A stretch of 5,445 nucleotides of DNA from positions 1-5,445 of the forward strand of contig CAIVCU010000459.1 of assembly GCA_903904495.1 (NCBI GenBank). The letters are read 5' to 3'. Below are positions 1 to 5,445 of the stretch, piece after piece (within the stretch, counting starts at the first letter, position 1; each line of letters starts with the position of its first letter). The translations under genes and the position numbers were made by a program. Under the pieces are notes generated by a model. The model ran no database searches and was not told the origin of the DNA. It was given only the letters and a program-made list of their open reading frames with translations. The DNA comes from an uncultured Chlorobiaceae bacterium (GTDB lineage: Bacteria > Bacteroidota > Chlorobiia > Chlorobiales > Chlorobiaceae).

Positions 1-1
1 C

Positions 2-652
2 AGCCTGCGCAAAGACGACCCGATTATTCCGCAAAACAGCGAAACCACAACCTGTGATAAATGCGGTGAGGGCCAGATGACCATCAAATGGACGGCCAGC
101 GGGAAATTTCTTGGCTGTTCATGCTACCCGAAATGCAAAAATATCAAAGCAATAAGCACAAACAGGGAAAAGCCGAAAGATACGGCCATTCTGTGCCCCT
201 CCTGCAAAGAGGGACACATGCTCCTGAGAAAAGGAAGACTTGGCGCTTTTCTTGCCTGTTCAAACTACCCCAAATGCAATACGCTGCTGAACCTCAACAA
301 GCAGCGACACATCGAACCGTTGAAAACCCCACCGGTACTCACAAACCTTGCCTGTCCGAAATGCGGTTCCCCTCTCTACCTCAGAAGCGGAAAAAGGGGG
401 CTATGGCTCGGCTGCTCTAAATTTCCGAAGTGCAGAGGACGTCTGGCATGGAGTACGCTCGACGAAAGTGCACACACACACTGGGAATCGATCATGGCCG
501 ATCACCTGACAGCTCACCCGGCCGTGATGCTCACCATGACCGACGGAAACCCTGTACCCATGACCACTCCTGTCGACGATATCATCCTCAAAGCAGAAGA
601 GTCCGGCCTGATTTCCTCCGCAGTTGAAGAAATCTCCGTAGTCACTGCATAA
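2..652 (+). CDS. topA: DNA topoisomerase I, C-terminal zinc-ribbon region (5' truncated)
   Basis: This is the 3' end of a type IA DNA topoisomerase, the enzyme that relaxes negative supercoils through a transient tyrosine-linked single-strand break. The reading frame is open from base 2 with no start codon needed, so the catalytic core lies outside the window. The visible 216 residues hold three Topo_C_ZnRpt four-cysteine ribbons: C18/C21/C39/C45, C65/C68/C86/C92 and C118/C121/C138/C144 (fragment numbering). The second carries the hallmark CSNYPKC; the first reads CSCYPKC and the third CSKFPKC. These ribbons bind single-stranded DNA in known TopA enzymes. A tail of about 70 residues without cysteines follows, ending in TAA. 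The internal ATG at 77 is not the start, because the first ribbon begins before it. A stand-alone zinc-ribbon protein is possible but less likely. The last 11 bp overlap the end of feoB on the opposite strand. Confidence 0.88.
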   Translation, partial: SLRKDDPIIPQNSETTTCDKCGEGQMTIKWTASGKFLGCSCYPKCKNIKAISTNREKPKDTAILCPSCKEGHMLLRKGRLGAFLACSNYPKCNTLLNLNKQRHIEPLKTPPVLTNLACPKCGSPLYLRSGKRGLWLGCSKFPKCRGRLAWSTLDESAHTHWESIMADHLTAHPAVMLTMTDGNPVPMTTPVDDIILKAEESGLISSAVEEISVVTA

Positions 653-2780
653 AAAGAGCCAGGCGGTATACCGCGAAAGATATAACCCATGCTACCGATA
701 GAGAGTAGACTGAATAAAGAAGAACAGGGCGCCAGCGCCCGACCTCTTTTTTCATGACACCGATTGCTGCCACACAGGGAATATAGAGCAGAACAAACAC
801 CATGAGGCTCAAGGCGGTTGCCCTGCTGAAAGTGGGATCATTCCTGAGAATTGATTTCAGATCCTTCGTTGCTCCATCGCTCTGCCCGATAGAGTAGATC
901 GTACCCATAGTGGAAACAACCACCTCCTTGGCTGCCAGCCCGGTTACAAGGGCAATACCGATCCGCCAGTCAAAACCAAGCGGCCTGATGAGAGGTTCAA
1001 GCACTTTACCAGCCCTCCCGGCCAGTGAATACTCGAGCTGTTCAGATTTTATGCGGACATCAAGCGCCTTTTTCCGGGCCTCTTTTTCAGATGTATTGAT
1101 GCTGCTTCCTGCAATTCGTGCTGTTTCTGCCATAAGCGCTGCATCAAGTGAGGACTGGCGGGGATAGTTGCTTGCCGCCCAGATAATGATCACGGCACTC
1201 AAAATAAGCGTTCCTGCTTTTTTCACATACATCAGGGCCTTCATCTTTGCCTGAAAGAGTACAGAGTTAAGCGTCGGCCAGCGGTATGGAGGCAGCTCCA
1301 TGACAAATGGTTCCGAATCAACTTTAAGAATCGTGGATTTCAGAAGCCAGGCTGTCCATAGCCCGACAGCAATACCGAGCAGATAAATACCGAACATAAC
1401 ATTAGCCGCAACAGCGGGAGCAAAAAAAGCGGCAGTCAGCATGACATAAACCGGAAGTTTCGCGCCGCAACTCATAAAGGGAATAATCATGATGGTGACA
1501 AGCCTGTCCGTCGGACTTTTCAGAGTGCGTGTCGCCATCATCGCAGGAATGGAACAGCCAAAGCCCGTTATGAGGGGAATAAAGGATTTGCCATGAAGAC
1601 CGAAACGATGCATCACCCGGTCAATTACAAAAGCTGCACGGGCCATGTATCCGGAAGCTTCAAGAAAAGAGAGTCCGATGAAAAGAAGAACAATATTCGG
1701 GAGAAAAATCAGGACACCGCCAACTCCTGCAATTATACCGTCAACAACAATGGAACGGAGAGTGTCATTCGAAAGAAGCGGTCCAGTGACTGAGGCTATG
1801 GTACTGAAAAAAAAAGCAAGCCATCCTGTAAACAGTGACCCGAGTGTAAAAGTCAGCTGAAATATCCCCCAGACCACAAGTAAAAAAGCGGGAATCCCAA
1901 GTACCCTGTTGAGCACCACCATATCGATATAGTCGGTTACTGTAGCCTTCCCCTCTTCCTGCTGCCGGACACACTCCTTTATTGCCCCGCGTATGAAGGA
2001 ATGACGGTCTTCTGTGATGAGAATCTCAGGCTCTGAATCGTGCAGATGTTCAGCTTCCCTGATTGCATCCTGAAGAGCCAGTTCAACTTTCACCCAGACG
2101 GGGTACTGCTGAACCTCATGATACACCTCCCTGTCATTCTCAAGAAGTTTTATGGCCAGCCACCGGGCATTAAAAATACCAAGCTCCTTCTGATGAGAGA
2201 GAAGTGTGGTGATTTTTTCAACCGAAGCTTCAAGCTCAGGGCGGAAAAAGAGCTTGTTTTTACGTATCTGGATCTCCTTCCTGAAAACCCTGATAATATG
2301 ATCCAGCAGTGAGTCAAGTCCTGTCTTCTTTTTAGCCGATGTCGGAATAATATGGCAACCGAGAAGCGCCTGCAGCTGCTTCATGTCAATGACAATACCC
2401 TTTTCCTGCACTTCGTCGATCATGTTCAGCGCGACAAGGAAATCCACTTCCAGCTCCATCAGCTGCGTTGTCAGAAGAAGGTTCCTTTCAAGGTTTGGCC
2501 CCTCAAGGACATTGACAACAACATCGGGACGCTCCTTGATAAGATACTCTCTTGTGACTATCTCCTCAGGGGAGTAAGGGGTCAGGGAATAGGTCCCGGG
2601 CAGATCGACCACCTTGATCCTATACCCCTTGTAGTCGAGATACCCTTCATGCTTTTCAACAGTAACACCAGGGAAATTTCCAACTTTCTGATGCGCACCG
2701 GTAAGCGCATTGAAAAGTGATGATTTTCCGCAATTCGGATTACCGGCAAGCGCAATACTGATCTCTTTGCCGGTACTCAT
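642..2780 (-). CDS. feoB: Ferrous iron transport protein B (GTPase-coupled Fe(II) permease)
   Basis: This is an inner-membrane Fe(II) transporter of 712 residues, slightly shorter than the 773 of E. coli FeoB. The N-terminal G domain shows G1 GNPNCGKSS (13-21), the G2 region GNFPGVT (34-40), G3 DLPG (59-62), G4 NMID (119-122) and a G5-like TSAKKKTG (147-154). A helical cytosolic linker (about 170-285) follows, then a membrane part from about 290. The first gate motif holds GFGCSIPAMMATRT with C409 and FMSCGAKLPVY with C438. The second gate region holds GFDWRIGIAL and GLAAKEVVVSTMGTIYS, then IPC with C669 before the last membrane segment. These three cysteines match the conserved ones of the family. 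A polar, probably periplasmic, insert lies between the gates. The usual VVDA before NLERN reads VLEG here. The start is the ATG that overlaps the feoA stop and follows a strong GGAGG. No feoC is seen, and the frame is intact. Confidence 0.97.
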   Translation of the reverse strand: MSTGKEISIALAGNPNCGKSSLFNALTGAHQKVGNFPGVTVEKHEGYLDYKGYRIKVVDLPGTYSLTPYSPEEIVTREYLIKERPDVVVNVLEGPNLERNLLLTTQLMELEVDFLVALNMIDEVQEKGIVIDMKQLQALLGCHIIPTSAKKKTGLDSLLDHIIRVFRKEIQIRKNKLFFRPELEASVEKITTLLSHQKELGIFNARWLAIKLLENDREVYHEVQQYPVWVKVELALQDAIREAEHLHDSEPEILITEDRHSFIRGAIKECVRQQEEGKATVTDYIDMVVLNRVLGIPAFLLVVWGIFQLTFTLGSLFTGWLAFFFSTIASVTGPLLSNDTLRSIVVDGIIAGVGGVLIFLPNIVLLFIGLSFLEASGYMARAAFVIDRVMHRFGLHGKSFIPLITGFGCSIPAMMATRTLKSPTDRLVTIMIIPFMSCGAKLPVYVMLTAAFFAPAVAANVMFGIYLLGIAVGLWTAWLLKSTILKVDSEPFVMELPPYRWPTLNSVLFQAKMKALMYVKKAGTLILSAVIIIWAASNYPRQSSLDAALMAETARIAGSSINTSEKEARKKALDVRIKSEQLEYSLAGRAGKVLEPLIRPLGFDWRIGIALVTGLAAKEVVVSTMGTIYSIGQSDGATKDLKSILRNDPTFSRATALSLMVFVLLYIPCVAAIGVMKKEVGRWRPVLLYSVYSLSVAWVISFAVYRLALFMQ
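727..752 (+). terminator. Possible intrinsic terminator of topA inside feoB
   Basis: GGGCGC (727-732) and GCGCCC (735-740) form a perfect GC-rich stem, with effectively a 4-nt loop. Six T residues follow at 747-752. It is 75 bp past the topA stop, in the orientation expected for ending topA transcription. Weak points are the 6-nt gap between the stem and the T run, and the fact that it lies in feoB coding sequence (the GRWRP region near the C-terminus), where codon choice could create it by chance. Confidence 0.4.
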
Positions 2781-3058
2781 ACCTTACCTCCAAAACGCCA
2801 GAACTGTTTCGCTGCCGGGCATGGAGCACCATCAGCTACCTTACGTACCATTACTCCATCAGCCTCATTTTTTCTCATGGCAAGATAGAGCCCCTTGAAC
2901 ACAATCTCCATGGGATCGCCGAGAGGGGCAACTCTAAGAACCTTGAATCTGGTACCTTTTATCAGCCCCAAATCCATAATCCTGCGTCTTACCGCGCTCT
3001 CTGCCTTTACCGCTGTAACTTCTGCTTTATCACCAACTTTCAATTCCGATAACCGCAT
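2777..3058 (-). CDS. feoA: Ferrous iron transport protein A (SH3-like FeoA)
   Basis: This small cytosolic protein of 93 residues is a FeoA-family SH3-like domain, a partner of FeoB that is required for efficient Fe(II) uptake in studied bacteria. Family features seen are the opening MRLSELKVGDKAEV, the IMDLGLIKGTRFKVL segment (about 28-41), APLGDPMEI (44-52) and the LAMRKNEADGVMV strand (about 59-71). It is somewhat longer than the roughly 75 residues typical of the family; the extra C-terminal tail contains APCPAAKQFWRF. It is the first gene of a two-gene operon: its TGA stop overlaps the ATG of feoB as ATGA, consistent with translational coupling. The start codon is chosen because the conserved N-terminus begins directly there. 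Its Shine-Dalgarno is weak (AGAAG about 9 nt upstream), unlike that of feoB. Confidence 0.95.
   Translation of the reverse strand: MRLSELKVGDKAEVTAVKAESAVRRRIMDLGLIKGTRFKVLRVAPLGDPMEIVFKGLYLAMRKNEADGVMVRKVADGAPCPAAKQFWRFGGKV
2787..2791 (-). promoter_or_regulatory. Ribosome binding site of feoB
   Basis: GGAGG on the - strand lies 6 nt before the feoB ATG and within the last codons of feoA. It is the strongest Shine-Dalgarno in the window and fixes the feoB start, which overlaps the feoA stop. Confidence 0.85.
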
Positions 3059-3089
3059 ACACTAAACTTCTGCAAAACAATAAAAAAAA

Positions 3090-3108
3090 TAGGATTAATT
3101 ATAACCTA
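3090..3108. promoter_or_regulatory. Imperfect inverted repeat over the feoAB -10 box (candidate operator)
   Basis: TAGG and CCTA arms enclose 11 AT-rich bases, and the TATAAT box lies inside them. A repressor bound here would block the promoter. The TTTAGGTTA side resembles a half-site of DtxR/IdeR boxes, but the AGG-to-CCT span is 17 bp rather than the 15 bp of the classic box, and the inner bases are only partly symmetric. The match to a Fur 7-1-7 box is about half. A metal-dependent repressor is therefore a reasonable guess given the iron genes, not an identification. Confidence 0.35.
3098..3103 (-). promoter_or_regulatory. Candidate -10 box of the feoAB promoter
   Basis: The - strand reads TATAAT, identical to the sigma-70 consensus, about 40 nt before the feoA start codon. 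That would give a leader of roughly 33 nt. No good -35 hexamer sits 16-18 bp upstream; at 17 bp the sequence is TGTGCG, which lies at the edge of the 32-bp palindrome. A poor -35 together with a perfect -10 suits a promoter dependent on an activator, but the region is AT-rich and a chance match cannot be excluded. Confidence 0.5.
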
Positions 3109-3122
3109 AATAACAACCGGCG

Positions 3123-3154
3123 CACAGGAAAAATTGCATGCATTTTTTTCTGTG
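3123..3154. repeat. 32-bp near-perfect palindrome upstream of feoA
   Basis: The left arm CACAGGAAAAATTGCA (3123-3138) and right arm TGCATTTTTTTCTGTG (3139-3154) are reverse complements at 14 of 16 positions, with no spacer. At the centre is the perfect 8-bp palindrome TGCATGCA flanked by A and T runs. Allowing a small asymmetric internal loop, flanking CCGG at 3117-3120 and CCGG at 3156-3159 extend the pairing. It lies just upstream of the feoAB -10 box, where the -35 and activator sites would be, and downstream of the HIT gene. It could be a dimeric regulator's operator or, as RNA on the - strand, a stem-loop terminating the HIT transcript: TTGTTATTT follows the CCGG. Sequence alone does not decide. 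Confidence 0.75.
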
Positions 3155-3155
3155 G

Positions 3156-3178
3156 CCGGACAAAAAAGTCCATTCCGG
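3156..3178. repeat. Short inverted repeat between HIT gene and palindrome
   Basis: CCGGA (3156-3160) and TCCGG (3174-3178) are perfect reverse complements. An overlapping alternative pairs GGAC (3158-3161) with GTCC (3168-3171) around six A residues. The two pairings exclude each other. The role is unknown; it may be a weak processing or termination hairpin of the HIT transcript or a chance symmetry. Confidence 0.3.
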
Positions 3179-3250
3179 ATGACGGTGTTGAATAAAGAAG
3201 AAGGGAAACCCAGGAATGACGAGGCCACCGGAAGCAGAAGGAAAAACCGG

Positions 3251-3631
3251 CTATCCGTGTGCAGAAGGCAACCCCGGAAAAGGAGGCCAGCCCATCATGC
3301 TTCCTCCGATCAGATGCCCGTGAATATGAAAAACGCTCTGCATCGCATCCTTGCCATTATTAAATACCAGCCTGTAGCCCGATTCCCTTATGCCGAGGAT
3401 TCCTGCCACTGTTCCAGCGGCAAGAAGAATATGTCCGGCTATCGCCTCATCTTCAGGAGTTAAATCACTCAAGGAGGCGATATGTTTCAGTGGAATGATC
3501 AGCACATGCTGAGGTGATACCGGCGTTATATCCCTGAATGCCAGAACGTGATCGTTACGGTAGACAATTGTAGCAGGGATCTCTCCTCTTACTATCCGGC
3601 AAAACAAACAGTCAGACTTCTGGTGTGTCAT
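3251..3631 (-). CDS. HIT (histidine triad) family protein, HinT-like
   Basis: This soluble protein of 126 residues belongs to the histidine-triad superfamily. HinT-branch enzymes hydrolyse purine nucleoside phosphoramidates and related AMP conjugates, but the substrate here is not known. The N-terminus has CLFC (C8, C11), as in zinc-binding HinT proteins, followed by the family pattern RIVRGEIPATIVYRND. HVLIIPLKHI spans 42-51. The catalytic triad is H102-I-H104-G-H106, followed by LIGG and GWPP. HinT proteins usually stop just after GWPP; here nine more residues follow. The chosen start is the ATG at 3631, preceded by AGAGAG and matching the family N-terminus. An in-frame TTG at 3658 would add nine residues and overlaps the lipoprotein stop, but has no better ribosome site. 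It is 23 bp downstream of the lipoprotein gene and probably shares its transcript. Confidence 0.93.
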   Translation of the reverse strand: MTHQKSDCLFCRIVRGEIPATIVYRNDHVLAFRDITPVSPQHVLIIPLKHIASLSDLTPEDEAIAGHILLAAGTVAGILGIRESGYRLVFNNGKDAMQSVFHIHGHLIGGSMMGWPPFPGLPSAHG

Positions 3632-3634
3632 ATA

Positions 3635-3641
3635 CTCTCTT
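3635..3641 (-). promoter_or_regulatory. Ribosome binding site that decides the HIT start
   Basis: The purine run AAGAGAG lies 3 nt before the ATG at 3631 (its first GAG is 5 nt away). It supports the ATG over the upstream TTG at 3658 that a longest-frame call would choose. Confidence 0.5.
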
Positions 3642-3654
3642 GATGCTTGGATGA

Positions 3655-4170
3655 TCAATGTTCTTTAACAACAGAAAGCGAAGCGGTTCCGCTGCCTGTT
3701 ATGAGGGTAATGTTCAGTTTCTCCTTTGAACCCGAAACACTTCCGCCCTCTCCGTTATCAGAACTCATAATGGTTGAAACAGTTTTAAAGCCTTTTCCTT
3801 TAAGCTTCCCCTCATAATCCTTGATAATATTCCCTGGCACGCTCTCGCAGGCAACAGTCCAGCTCTGCCCTTCGGGCATCGTTGAACGTGTTACGGCCTT
3901 GATCTTACCGTAGGAAAACTGAGGTACATCCGCCGGCATATCAGCCGGCCAAACCCCGCTGTTCCCCTGAATTTCAATTTTCTTCCCCTCGGACTCAATC
4001 GTTATATTCTGGCCACCGGATTTAAAGTCAACCTTCTCACCCGTAGAATGTTCGATAGCTTTTTCGACAATCACATCACTGATTTTCTTCTGGCAGGAGG
4101 AAAGGGTTCCGCTGATTGAAAGCATTGCAAGAACCACCCCGACAGAACGAACTTTTGATGAAACAGGCAT
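3655..4170 (-). CDS. Putative lipoprotein of unknown function
   Basis: This predicted 171-residue envelope lipoprotein is not recognised by name. The N-terminus has basic residues (K7, R9), a hydrophobic core (about 10-22) and a lipobox-like LSSC ending at C26, so cleavage and lipidation at C26 are likely. The mature part opens with a helical stretch (about 28-46, ending STGEKV), then alternating strands with glycine (DFKSGG, ITIES, KIEIQG), then a WPADMPADVPQF segment (74-85) and a C-terminal domain with YGKIKAV, SWTVACES and a glycine/serine loop. In my recollection this order, a helix, a short beta repeat and a WPxDxPxDVP segment, recurs in uncharacterised bacterial lipoproteins. An ATG at 4221 would add 17 residues, but the signal peptide fits the ATG at 4170. 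Neither has a clear Shine-Dalgarno. The HIT gene follows after 23 bp. Confidence 0.75.
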   Translation of the reverse strand: MPVSSKVRSVGVVLAMLSISGTLSSCQKKISDVIVEKAIEHSTGEKVDFKSGGQNITIESEGKKIEIQGNSGVWPADMPADVPQFSYGKIKAVTRSTMPEGQSWTVACESVPGNIIKDYEGKLKGKGFKTVSTIMSSDNGEGGSVSGSKEKLNITLITGSGTASLSVVKEH

Positions 4171-4254
4171 ATAAAAATTGTTTATGTCTTGAAAAACATG
4201 CAAACAAAGCTTCACAAGCATAATGTACGCAAAAGCGGGGCAAGAGGAAATATC

Positions 4255-4263
4255 AGTATAACA
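4255..4263 (-). promoter_or_regulatory. Candidate extended -10 promoter for lipoprotein-HIT
   Basis: The - strand reads TGTTATACT, an extended -10 (TG-N-TATACT), 85 nt before the preferred lipoprotein start. No clear -35 is visible. It lies in the gap after the CBS-domain gene and would drive the lipoprotein and HIT genes. The evidence is one short motif. Confidence 0.35.
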
Positions 4264-4279
4264 TCTTTAATGGCAAGGA

Positions 4280-4316
4280 AAGCCCCTCAATCTGAGGATG
4301 AAGGCTTCTCAGATTG
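4280..4316 (-). other. Overlapping alternative hairpins at the 3' end of the CBS-domain gene
   Basis: CAATCTGAG (4288-4296 on +) and CTCAGATTG (4308-4316) form a perfect 9-bp inverted repeat with an 11-nt loop, spanning the last codons and stop of the CBS-domain gene. On the - strand RNA, a second hairpin uses the loop: AAGCC plus CCTC pair with GAGG plus GGCTT (4280-4307), nine pairs with a one-sided 5-nt bulge. The two cannot form together. Neither is followed by a clear U-tract, so a classic intrinsic terminator is doubtful. A weak terminator, RNA stability element or attenuator-like switch are all possible. Confidence 0.5.
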
Positions 4317-5444
4317 ACTGTCAGACGACTTGGGAACTTCGGACAACCTTGTAGCCAGCACTTTATCAATCCTCTGTCCATCCAGATCTACAATCTCAAG
4401 TGTCCAATGTTCCCAGGTCATAATGTCCCCGGTTCTCGGCATACGACCGAGCAGCCACATCATCAGGCCACTGAGTGTATGATAGAGCCCTTTATCCTCT
4501 TCCGGCACGCATTTCCACTCCAGTGTATCTTTAAGCTCAGGAACAGGAATAAGACCGTCAAGCAGCCATGAACCGTCCTGTCGTTGAATAGCCCATGAAT
4601 CCTCAAGATTTCGGGGAACAAACTCTCCGGTTACCGCTTCAAGCATATCCTGAAGGGTTACAAGTCCCTGTATTTCACCGTACTCATCAACAACAAAGAC
4701 CATCTGGGTTCCGGAAGTTCTGAAATGATCAAGCAGCTCCATGCCTGTAAGGGTTTCCGGCACATACACACAGGGCTGCAGCTGCGAGGTAAATTCCGTA
4801 AGTCCGCCTTTCAGCGTCTTCGACAACAGCTGTTTGGCATTCACAACGCCAAGCAGAGACTGAAGTCCACCGTTACAGACAGGAAAACGTGAATGTTCCG
4901 ACTCTGTCACTCTGCTGATATTTTCTTCAAGCGGACGGGAAACATCAAGAAAGATAATATCCGCTCTTGGAACCATCAATGACCCAAGTTGACGGTCATC
5001 AAGACGAAACACATTACGAACCATCTCATGTTCATGCTGCTCGATCACCCCTGCTTCAGACCCCTCCTCAAGCATGGCATGTATCTCTTCCTCCGTAACA
5101 CTCGGCATGACCTGCGGGTGCTTTCCCATCATTCTCAGAATAGCATCGGTCGAAGCCGTAAGCAGCCGGCCGAAAGGACGGGTTATCGTCGAAATCGTAC
5201 GCATGGGGCGCGCAACCAGACAGGCAATTCCTTCAGGATTGAGCAGGCCAAGCCGTTTTGGAACAAGCTCTCCGATAACAATGGTGGTATAGGTAATCGA
5301 AAGGACCACAATAACAGTGGAAATAATATGGCTTATTTCCGGTTCCAAACCGAACGACTGCAACTTTATCGCCAATGGGCTGGCGAGAACACCCTCTCCT
5401 ACAATACCGTTAAGGATCCCTATAGAGGTAATACCGATCTGAAT
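4287..5444 (-). CDS. CNNM/CorC-type membrane protein with two CBS domains (5' truncated)
   Basis: This is a partial protein of the UPF0053 family (CNNM/DUF21 plus CBS plus CorC_HlyC). Members are often annotated as hemolysin-like or magnesium/cobalt efflux proteins; studied CNNM/CorC proteins are linked to Mg2+ export. The frame is open to the right edge, and the 385 visible residues begin inside the DUF21 membrane domain with IQIGITSIGIL (1-11). The next hydrophobic segment (about 38-57) ends in the family motif GELVPK (58-63). A cytosolic linker with EEEIHAMLEEGSEAGVIE (about 118-135) precedes CBS1 (about 156-208) and CBS2 (about 222-276, with FVVDEYGEIQGLVTLQD). The CorC_HlyC domain covers about 285-368, and a serine-rich tail ends the protein. 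The TTG at 5375 is internal, since family sequence continues before it. It is on the same strand as the lipoprotein and HIT genes, but a 116-bp gap leaves operon membership open. Confidence 0.92.
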   Translation of the reverse strand: MQIGITSIGILNGIVGEGVLASPLAIKLQSFGLEPEISHIISTVIVVLSITYTTIVIGELVPKRLGLLNPEGIACLVARPMRTISTITRPFGRLLTASTDAILRMMGKHPQVMPSVTEEEIHAMLEEGSEAGVIEQHEHEMVRNVFRLDDRQLGSLMVPRADIIFLDVSRPLEENISRVTESEHSRFPVCNGGLQSLLGVVNAKQLLSKTLKGGLTEFTSQLQPCVYVPETLTGMELLDHFRTSGTQMVFVVDEYGEIQGLVTLQDMLEAVTGEFVPRNLEDSWAIQRQDGSWLLDGLIPVPELKDTLEWKCVPEEDKGLYHTLSGLMMWLLGRMPRTGDIMTWEHWTLEIVDLDGQRIDKVLATRLSEVPKSSDSQSEKPSSSD

Positions 5445-5445
5445 G

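Noticed and set aside
88..627. Two open frames on the + strand within the topA tail (88-420 and 430-627)
   Set aside because: They are out-of-frame shadows of the zinc-ribbon coding frame and show no recognisable protein features.
610..634. GATTTC/GAAATC inverted repeat near the end of topA as a feoB terminator
   Set aside because: The stem has only 6 AT-rich pairs, a 13-nt loop and no U-tract on the - strand.
910..2720. Several open frames antisense to feoB and one same-strand frame at 1765-1974
   Set aside because: FeoB is intact and conserved throughout; these frames have low-complexity sequence typical of shadows, with no supporting ribosome sites.
3090..3109. Classic DtxR/IdeR box at the feoA promoter
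   Set aside because: The AGG and CCT arms are 2 bp too far apart and the inner bases are poorly symmetric, so I kept it only as a generic candidate operator.
3201..3212. GGG-AAA-CCC mini-hairpin after the HIT gene as a terminator
   Set aside because: Three pairs around a 3-nt loop are too weak, even though the - strand downstream is pyrimidine-rich.
3134..3463. A 109-codon + strand frame across the intergenic region and HIT gene
   Set aside because: It is antisense to the conserved HIT gene, translates to basic sequence with no family features, and begins inside the palindrome.
4314..5292. Open frames antisense to the CBS-domain gene (4314-4571 and 5074-5292)
   Set aside because: Their positions are fully explained by the conserved CBS, CorC_HlyC and DUF21 coding sequence on the other strand.
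5373..5375. TTG as the start of the CBS-domain gene
   Set aside because: In-frame codons upstream to the window edge encode IQIGITSIGIL, a typical DUF21 membrane segment, so the gene continues beyond the window.

Overview
The window looks like chromosomal sequence from a bacterium of moderate GC content. My best guess is a green sulfur bacterium (Chlorobium/Pelodictyon group). This rests on the general look of the FeoA/FeoB pair, the TopA tail and the lipoprotein, not on any marker gene, so the lineage is an inference. No mobile element, CRISPR array, rRNA or tRNA is visible. Every protein except the small lipoprotein belongs to a well-known housekeeping or transport family.

Layout: (1) From the left edge to 652 on the + strand is the 3' end of topA, covering three C-terminal four-cysteine zinc ribbons. 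(2) From 642 to 3058 on the - strand is a feoA-feoB ferrous iron uptake operon. The two genes overlap by 4 bp (ATGA), and the 3' end of feoB overlaps the 3' end of topA by 11 bp in a tail-to-tail arrangement. (3) 3059-3250 is the only substantial intergenic stretch (192 bp). It holds a -10 hexamer for feoAB inside an imperfect inverted repeat, a 32-bp near-perfect palindrome just upstream, and a smaller inverted repeat. (4) 3251-3631 (-) is a histidine-triad (HIT/HinT-like) protein. (5) 3655-4170 (-) is a predicted lipoprotein of unknown function, probably co-transcribed with the HIT gene. (6) 4287 to the right edge (-) is a CNNM/CorC-type membrane protein with two CBS domains, cut at its N-terminus by the window edge.

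Functionally, feoA and feoB form one unit: a cytosolic SH3-like FeoA and the GTPase-coupled Fe(II) permease FeoB. CBS gene, lipoprotein and HIT lie on the same strand upstream of feoAB, but the 192-bp gap with its own promoter-like sequence suggests feoAB is transcribed separately. I found no clearly new multi-gene system. The parts most worth a second look are the symmetric elements before feoA, the terminator-like hairpin for topA buried inside feoB, two mutually exclusive hairpins at the end of the CBS gene, and the unassigned lipoprotein.
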